A stretch of 64,000 bases of DNA from Zygnema cylindricum (taxonomy: Eukaryota; Streptophyta; Zygnematophyceae; Zygnematales; Zygnemataceae), in assembly GCA_037447655.1 (NCBI GenBank), contig JBBHKE010002254.1, forward strand, positions 36,842 through 100,841, written 5' to 3'. The notes beneath the pieces are model-generated. The model searched no databases and was not told where the DNA came from. It saw only the letters and a list, made by a program, of their open reading frames with translations. Position numbers and translations under genes: made by a program. Shown one piece after another: positions 57,801 through 64,000 of this stretch (within the stretch, counting starts at the first letter, position 1; each line of letters opens with the position of its first letter).

Positions 57801-58650
57801 AGCTGGCATTCCACCGGGCGGCAAAGGTAGGGCGGAAAACGACAAAACTCGCAAGAAAATGAACCGGAAAAAGTTCCGTACTAAAAAGCGAAATGTGCGT
57901 ACGGAAAAAAAGAGGAAACAAAATTACATGTGGAAAAAGTAAATGTGGGCAGTGTACGGAAAATGGCTGGGGAGACACAAAAAAAAGAGGGGGGAGGGAG
58001 AGGGTTGGGGAGGGGAGGAGAGGGGGGAGGGGGGGGTGGGGTGGGGGGGGGGGGGGGGAAGAAGCACAAGAATAAACAAAGGAGAAAAAAGGTCAAAGAA
58101 AGTCAAAAAAGTGAAAAAAGAAACAGTCGTACGGACGAAACAACAAAGTACATTCAGGTAAGTACCGTACAGTACTGTACTTGTACCTATATTCACGGAT
58201 ATCAATATAGAGCATAAATTTTAAAATACGAGCGTACGCGTTTTCCGTTTGAAATTTTGAACAAAATTACAAAATATTTAGGTCAAACTAAAAACAAGGC
58301 CTTCAAAATTCCGTGCGAAGTCAGTCAGAATTTCAGAATATGTAAAGTACGATAAAGGAATTCCGTGCGTAGTCCAAAGATGGCCGCACAAAAAAAACAA
58401 TACATATTGTAGTCAGGTCGCCGTACGGAAGAATAGTCGCGGATGTGTCGTTTGACTTGTCGCCCGGGTCATACGGAGGACAGATCTGGACCGTCCATAT
58501 TGTACTATATGTTTACCGAATCGTTTTCCGTGCGTACTTTTTGAAATATGCACGGAAAGAAGACTCTCTCGCACGCTTCCCGGCGACGAGGCCATTTTGA
58601 ACCACTCGCGTCCCCCTCCCCTCGCTCCCGGAAGCAAAAGCCTATTAGAG
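57801..58650. other. Mixed DNA with GTACGG words and a G-rich tract
   Basis: A G-rich tract at 57985-58065 includes a G run of about 15. 58140-58560 carries many CGTACGG, CCGTGCG and GTACTGTAC words. No gene can be supported; the small frames are not convincing. Confidence 0.5.
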
Positions 58651-59145
58651 TATTCGGCTATTCCTCTATATTATTCCTATATATACTATTACTATATATT
58701 ATTACTATATATCATTACTATATTTATTCCTATATATCATTACTATATTTATTCCTATATATCATTATTACTACATATCATTACTATAATTATTACTATA
58801 TATCATTACTATATTTATTACTGTATATCATTACTATATATACTATTACTATATATTATTACTATATATCATTACTATATATACTATTACTATATATTAT
58901 TACTATATATCATTACTATATTTATTCCTATATATCATTACTATATATCATTACTATATATACTATTACTATATATTATTACTATATATCATTACTATAT
59001 TTATTCCTATATATCATTACTATATTTATTACTACATATCATTACTATAATTATTACTATATATCATTACTATATTTATTACTGTATATCATTACTATAT
59101 ATCATTACAATATATTATTACTATATATTATTACTATATATTCCT
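58651..59145. repeat. AT-rich minisatellite, TATATATCATTACTA type
   Basis: About 490 bases of TATATATCATTACTATAT, TATTACTATATATTATTACT and TTTATTCCTATATATCATTA variants. Blocks of 100-170 bases recur (58700-58790 resembles 58915-59060). The Tyr/Ile/Leu frames are artefacts. Confidence 0.85.
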
Positions 59146-60530
59146 CTCCTCTAAAAAATACAAATACGTGAGTCGCGTCAAAGTCCACACGCTCCTCGAA
59201 AGTTTTGGACCAATAGGATTCGTCAATAGGATTTATCTATTATTATATATTAATAATAATGTTAATACAAGTCCGTTACATTATCTTCTGCGACGCATCG
59301 GAGCGATTCGCACGCGAGTTTGTCGCACATGATTTTGTCGCACTCGATTTTGTCGCACTCGATTTTGTCGCACTCGGGTTTCACGCTTGCGACTACAAAA
59401 TGTTGTAAGGCGTCGTACAACATGTAGATCGCACCACACCTAAATTCTTGGGTGTAATTAACTTAAACCTATAGTTTAGCCCCAGATAGTGGCCACCGAG
59501 AGCCCACTTCCTCTTACCAAATTAGTGAACAAATAATCTACGTGAACTCCACAATGTTACTACAAGTGGCATTTCACTTAAGCCACGAAATTGAAATTTA
59601 GTTTTCGAATATGACATTGAACGTAAAAATTGAGTACTAACAACAATACTACGATCAACCTTCAATCTGAATACTCCCATGTTTAAAAAAAAAATAAAAA
59701 AAATAATAATGACTACCATTGGGCGTAGTTTTATGGCAGGTGGAGTGAGAAAAGACAAAGCAACAAAATTGAAAAGCCATGGAGGAAATTATTGAAAATA
59801 GTGATGTCGATGATGCCACAAGTGAGCATGATGTCACAATGTCCCAAAAACCTCGACATCTACAATATCGTAAAAATCTAGACGTCTACAACCATCGCTT
59901 TTTGACGTCACAAATTGTCGCCGGTTTTGTAAGTTCTTCTACAATGGTCAGAAGTTGTATCTACGTCTACGACCGTCACATTTCAAAGTAACGATTTCAT
60001 TTTCGCACATAGAAACGCTCTGCAACGTATTTGAAGCACGTAGAATCTTCGAAAAAATACAAAGTACCGCTTTAAAGTATCAATTACATAGGCACACCCC
60101 TTAAAACCGTCTTTTGGTCGTTGGTAGTACCATTTTAGCATAATACTTTGCACACAAAACTGTGAAAAATCGTTTGTGACATATGTAACACTACAAAGGA
60201 AAAAGTGTGGACGAACAGTTTTTGTCAGTAAACACCATTCGTGATAAGTGTGGACACATATTTACGTAATATAAAAATTTACGCAATATTGAATGAGTCA
60301 GGACAAGCGTTCGTGAAACGTAAAACCGTGCACATGAAATACTGTGCCAATCATTTGTGAAAGAATAAATAATCAAATATTATTAGTGTGGAACACATTT
60401 GTGAAGAACAAAACAACAGAAAAAAAAAATTGTTTGAAAAATGTTGAAATAATCCGCTAACATTTGTGAAGAACTAAACATTGGCTATGAATTAGTGTGC
60501 ACAAAAGTTTCTCGGATGAAATAGATCTAA
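59146..60530. other. Low-copy DNA without a recognised gene
   Basis: A 15-base unit GATTTTGTCGCACTC is repeated three to four times at 59316-59378. A 70-codon frame (59779-59991) starts MEEIIENSDVDDATSEHD; it may be chance, as GTCTACGA/GACATCTAC words recur in it. CATTTGTGAAGAAC and AGTGTGGA words recur at 60195-60480. No RNA gene found. Confidence 0.45.
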
Positions 60531-61140
60531 TAAACAGAGGCAGGGAGAGGGAGGGGGAGAGGGGAGGGGGGGAGGGGGAGAGGGGAGGGAGAGGGAGGAG
60601 TGGGAAAGAGGGAGAGGAAGAGGGAGAGGGAGAGGAAGAGGGAGAGGGAGAGGGAGAGGGAGAGGGAGAGGGAGTGGGGAAAGAGGGAGAGGAAGAGGGA
60701 GAGGGAGAGGGAGAGGGAGAGGGAGGGAGAGGAAGAGGTAGAGGGAGGGAGAGAGAGAGGGAGAGAGGGAGAGAGGGAGAGGGAGAGAGGGAAAGAGGGA
60801 GAGAGGGAGAGAGGCAGGGAGGGAGCGCGGGAGAGGGAGAGAGGGAGAGGGGGAGGGGGAGAGAGAGGGAGAGGGAGAGGGAGAGGGAGAGAGAGAAGGA
60901 GAGGGAAAGGGAGAGGGAGTGGGAAAGAGGGAGAGGAAGAGGGAGAGAGAGAGGGAGAGGGAAAGGGAGAGAGGAAGAGGGAGAGGAAGAGAGAGAGGGA
61001 AAGGGAGAGGGAAAGGGAGAGGGAGAGGGAGAGAGTGGGAGAGGGAAAGGGAGAAGTAGAGGTAGAGGGAGATGGAGAGTGTGGGAGAGGGAAAGGGAGA
61101 GGTAGAGGTAGAGGGAGAGGGAAAGAGGGAGAGGGAGAAA
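60531..61140. repeat. Polypurine tract, 0.6 kb
   Basis: GGGAGAGGGAGAGGAAGA repeats on plus. Reading frames of Arg/Glu/Gly on plus and Ser/Leu/Pro on minus are artefacts. Confidence 0.92.
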
Positions 61141-63160
61141 ATTCAATGGTTATTCAAATCCTTTCAAACTCCAAACATAAAAATTTGCCTTTCTCTATTC
61201 CTTCAATATGTGACGATTTTTTTATTTTATTTTACACTAATTATCTTTTTTGTTTCTTTGCAAAACAAACTAAATTGTTAATGGCACAGTTAATATTTTA
61301 CTGTAGCTACACAAGCTTCCAAAAAACAAGAAATGTTAAAAAAAAAAAGAGATGAAAAACAACAGAAAAAAAAAAAAACTACTGGGTTACACTACAACTA
61401 AATTCATTAAGTACAATCGAATGTTTACAATTATAAAAGTATTTTTTCTAACCCTAACCACAACTCGTCTTTAATTTGAAAAGCAAGATTTTTGAAATAT
61501 GAAATTGAAACAACGATTTTCCTATTGGTAAAAAACCCTAACAACCCTCAAAACCCTAATAAACCCCCAAAAAACCTAAAAATCTTTAAAACCCTAAAAA
61601 CCCTAAAATACACCATTTTGGCGAAAATTTTGGTTGCAACCCAAAGAAAAGTTCACAAAGTAATTTTTTTACTTCGGAGAGTTGCCGTTTCCGCACTAAA
61701 CAAAAAAAAAAAAAAATGAAAAAAAAAAAAAAAAACAATTAGCAACAACTCAATATTTAAACTTCTACTTACGTGGAAGGTAAGACAAATTGGACAAAAG
61801 AAAGAGATATCGGAGACTATCTCGAAGGGGTTTTTTTCAGGGTTTTTAAGAGTTTTTTTAGGGTTTTTTAGGGTTTTTAAGGGTTTTGAAAATCGTGGAA
61901 AAGAACAATTTGGTAGCAAAGACTTGAAGAAAAAAAGCCAACAAGAACAACACAAGAGAACCAAAGGAGAGAAAATGTCTTCTCAACTTTAGGTACTAAA
62001 CATATATTCATACATTCATATTTCATATTCATATAACATATATTATAACGCAACATTATATCTATTACCTATATAAAATTGTATTATCTATAAAATACGT
62101 ACAAAAAATGTACGAAAAAGAATTAGTTTTAAGTGCTAATAAGTCTAATATAAATTTTAGACTAGTTACACTATATCACACGAGACGTGACCACAAATAA
62201 CAAAAAGATACAACTAATGAAAGCCTTTACAAAAAGCCTTCACCGTATAATAAACTTGTAGATTGGGAAAAGGCGTAAAAAGGTACAAAGGATGAAGGGG
62301 ACAAAATAACGGTTCGCTAAGCTACAAGACAAAAAAAGCACAATGATTAGGTGTGTATGGATAGTAGTAAGAATATCCGTACACGAAAAAATAAATTCAC
62401 AAGAACTGATGAAAAACATATGTGAAACAACAATACCGTACTGAAATTAAAATATGCACTAAATTATAAGTAGAAATGTAAGTAAGTTTTTACCAACAAC
62501 TACTGTACACAACTAAAAGTGTACTTCAAAACATTGTTTTTATTGAAAAGTACCAAATAAAAATTCGAGAAAAAGCTAAGACTTTGAAAAAAAACCCGAA
62601 CCAAGTTGATCAAATGACCGGAAAATTTCGAACGTCGGAGGTAATACAACACAATGAAAAAAGAAAAATGAAAAAAGAAAAACAAAGAAAAAGAAAAAAA
62701 AGAAAAAACACGATTTCGGTTTGATTCCTCGTTCCCTCAAGTATAAAACAAGACCGTTGTACTTTAAAAGTACAAAACAAAAAGTATTGTACTTCAGATG
62801 TCCTTTGCATGCACTTTGCAAGTACTATTTATTTTCTTTATTTTCTTTGCGTATAGTATACTTATTACATTATTATACCTAATCATAATATATGATAATC
62901 ATGTTAAATATACGATAATATGATTATAATTATATATTTTAGTATATTTCGCGTATATATGTGTATTATGTTTGTATTGAATAAACAGAGTGGTAAGTAT
63001 CTTCAAATTAACATGTACTTTGATTGTACTTTCCGTACTTTTCCGTAATTTTATGAGATTTAGTTGTACTACACTAATACTAGAACTGCGTTCAAATATA
63101 TTTCCTCTCTATATAAATAAAAAGGTTAAATAAATAGGTTTAAAGTTAAATGAATAGGTC
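61141..63160. other. AT-rich DNA with telomere-like fragments
   Basis: AAACCCTAA-like words at 61540-61610 and TTTTTAGGGTTTTT-like words at 61835-61885 are in opposite orientation. 62640-62710 is A-rich. 62820-63120 is AT-rich with TATATA and GTACTTT words. No gene can be supported. Confidence 0.5.
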
Positions 63161-64000
63161 AACTTTTAGGAGTGGGAGAGAGGGGGAGAAGGAAAGGGAG
63201 AGGGAGAGCGAGAGGGAGAGGGAGAGGGAGAGGGAAAGGAAGAGGGAGAGGGAGAGGGAGAGGAAACGGGAGAGGTAGAGGGAGAGTGTGTGAGTGTGTG
63301 AGAGAGAGATAGAAACAAAGAGAGAGAGAGCGAAAGAGAGAAAGAGAGAAAGAGAGCGAAAGCGAAAGAGAGAGAGAAAAAGAGAGGGGGAGAGAGAGGG
63401 ATAGAGAGGGAAGCTCACAAGTCAATAACGTCATACTCATGGGGGAGGAAGTCCTCGGAGGTACGAAAGCTCTTATCCGGAGAATAGAAGCAGAGATTAC
63501 TCACACTGGAGGTGTAGAGACAGGCGAACCGCTCTACCTGGGGGGGAGGGAGAGGGAGGGAGAGGTAGTGAGAGAGGAGAGAGATGAGAGGAGAGGGAGG
63601 GAGGGGGAGTTAGAAACGAATGAGATAAGAGGAGAGGGAGTGGGAGGGAGAGGGACTGGAGGTGTAGAGACAAGCGAACCGCTCTACCTGGGGGGAAGGG
63701 AGACGGAGGGAGAGGAGTTTAGGAGCGGGAAAGAGAGAGGGGAGGAGGGGTAAGACGAGAGGAACATTTTGATGGTTTTTGGTGAAAATTTGGGGGGGGG
63801 AGGGAGAGAGAGGAGAGAGCGGGAGAGCGAGAGAGGGAGAAGCAAAGGTTGGAGACGCTGGATGTGTAAAGATGGGCGAACCGCTCCCCCTGTGGGGCAG
63901 GGAGAGGGAGGGGGACAGAGAGAGAGACGGATAGGGACGGAGACAGTGAGAAGGGGAGGGAGAGAGTCGAGAGAGACCAGAGAAGAGGGAGAAGGAGGGA
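63161..64000. repeat. Polypurine tract with a repeated 45-bp module
   Basis: GAGA/GGGAGA sequence. The module GGAGGTGTAGAGACAGGCGA plus ACCGCTCTACCTGGGGG appears at about 63507 and 63657; a diverged form with GGGCGAACCGCTCCCCCTG is near 63875. The 104-codon plus frame over it is due to the repeat. The tract continues past the window edge. Confidence 0.85.

Noticed and set aside
57402-57854. 150-codon minus frame over the CCACGTGG cluster
   Set aside because: Its repeated CHVA and ATW words come from the palindromes; no domain or start context.

Overview
The window looks like a gene-poor, repeat-saturated stretch of a eukaryotic nuclear genome. I recognise no host housekeeping gene. The evidence for a eukaryote is nested LTR retrotransposons with CCHC zinc knuckles and a retropepsin, a Helitron/Helentron with HUH Rep, PIF1-type helicase and endonuclease parts, a companion gene that appears to have introns, a hAT-like element, and long microsatellites and minisatellites. 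TTTAGGG-like motifs and a cytosine methyltransferase fragment directly beside an LTR weakly suggest a streptophyte alga or lower plant; that is inference. A 10-N gap at 40224 shows this is a scaffold.

Layout. 1-9212: LTR retrotransposons nested on the minus strand: an LTR end (1-87) inside the gag of element A, whose LTR (about 1931-2937) lies inside element B (gag, two zinc knuckles, retropepsin, LTR at about 8158-9212). 9213-15260: a 6-kb telomere-like 9-mer array (TATTTAGGG)n with higher-order repeats, interrupted by a 792-bp hAT-like element with an 8-bp target duplication. 15300-19530: a decayed Helentron with N-terminal domain, HUH Rep with two tyrosines, and the start of the helicase. 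19530-35689: a giant inverted repeat (two arms of about 8 kb, T/AT-rich spacer of about 220 bp). Each arm holds a polypurine tract, a 1.2-kb noncoding unit, helicase, APE-like endonuclease and an intron-bearing gene resembling replication protein A. 36358-39780: a third copy of the noncoding unit, a broken OTU cysteine protease, and a 1045-bp solo LTR with a perfect 5-bp target duplication. 39781-41130: (CT)n minisatellite, the gap, an LTR and a DNA cytosine methyltransferase fragment.

41131-64000 is mostly simple-sequence DNA: kilobase-scale polypyrimidine (43-49 kb) and polypurine (54-64 kb) tracts, a 1.8-kb C-rich 23-mer minisatellite, a retroelement remnant with a 400-bp fold-back (52.1-54.0 kb), TTTTGGGG repeats and a cluster of six CCACGTGG palindromes. 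Almost all long reading frames here are low-complexity artefacts.

How the parts relate. Rep, helicase, endonuclease, OTU and RPA-like genes would together make a rolling-circle (Helentron-type) transposon. Every piece carries frameshifts or stops, so what remains is a fossil. It was reshaped by a local helicase duplication, then a partial segmental duplication, then a large inverted duplication, and later hit by an LTR element. The palindrome and the LTR-linked methyltransferase are the most interesting features.
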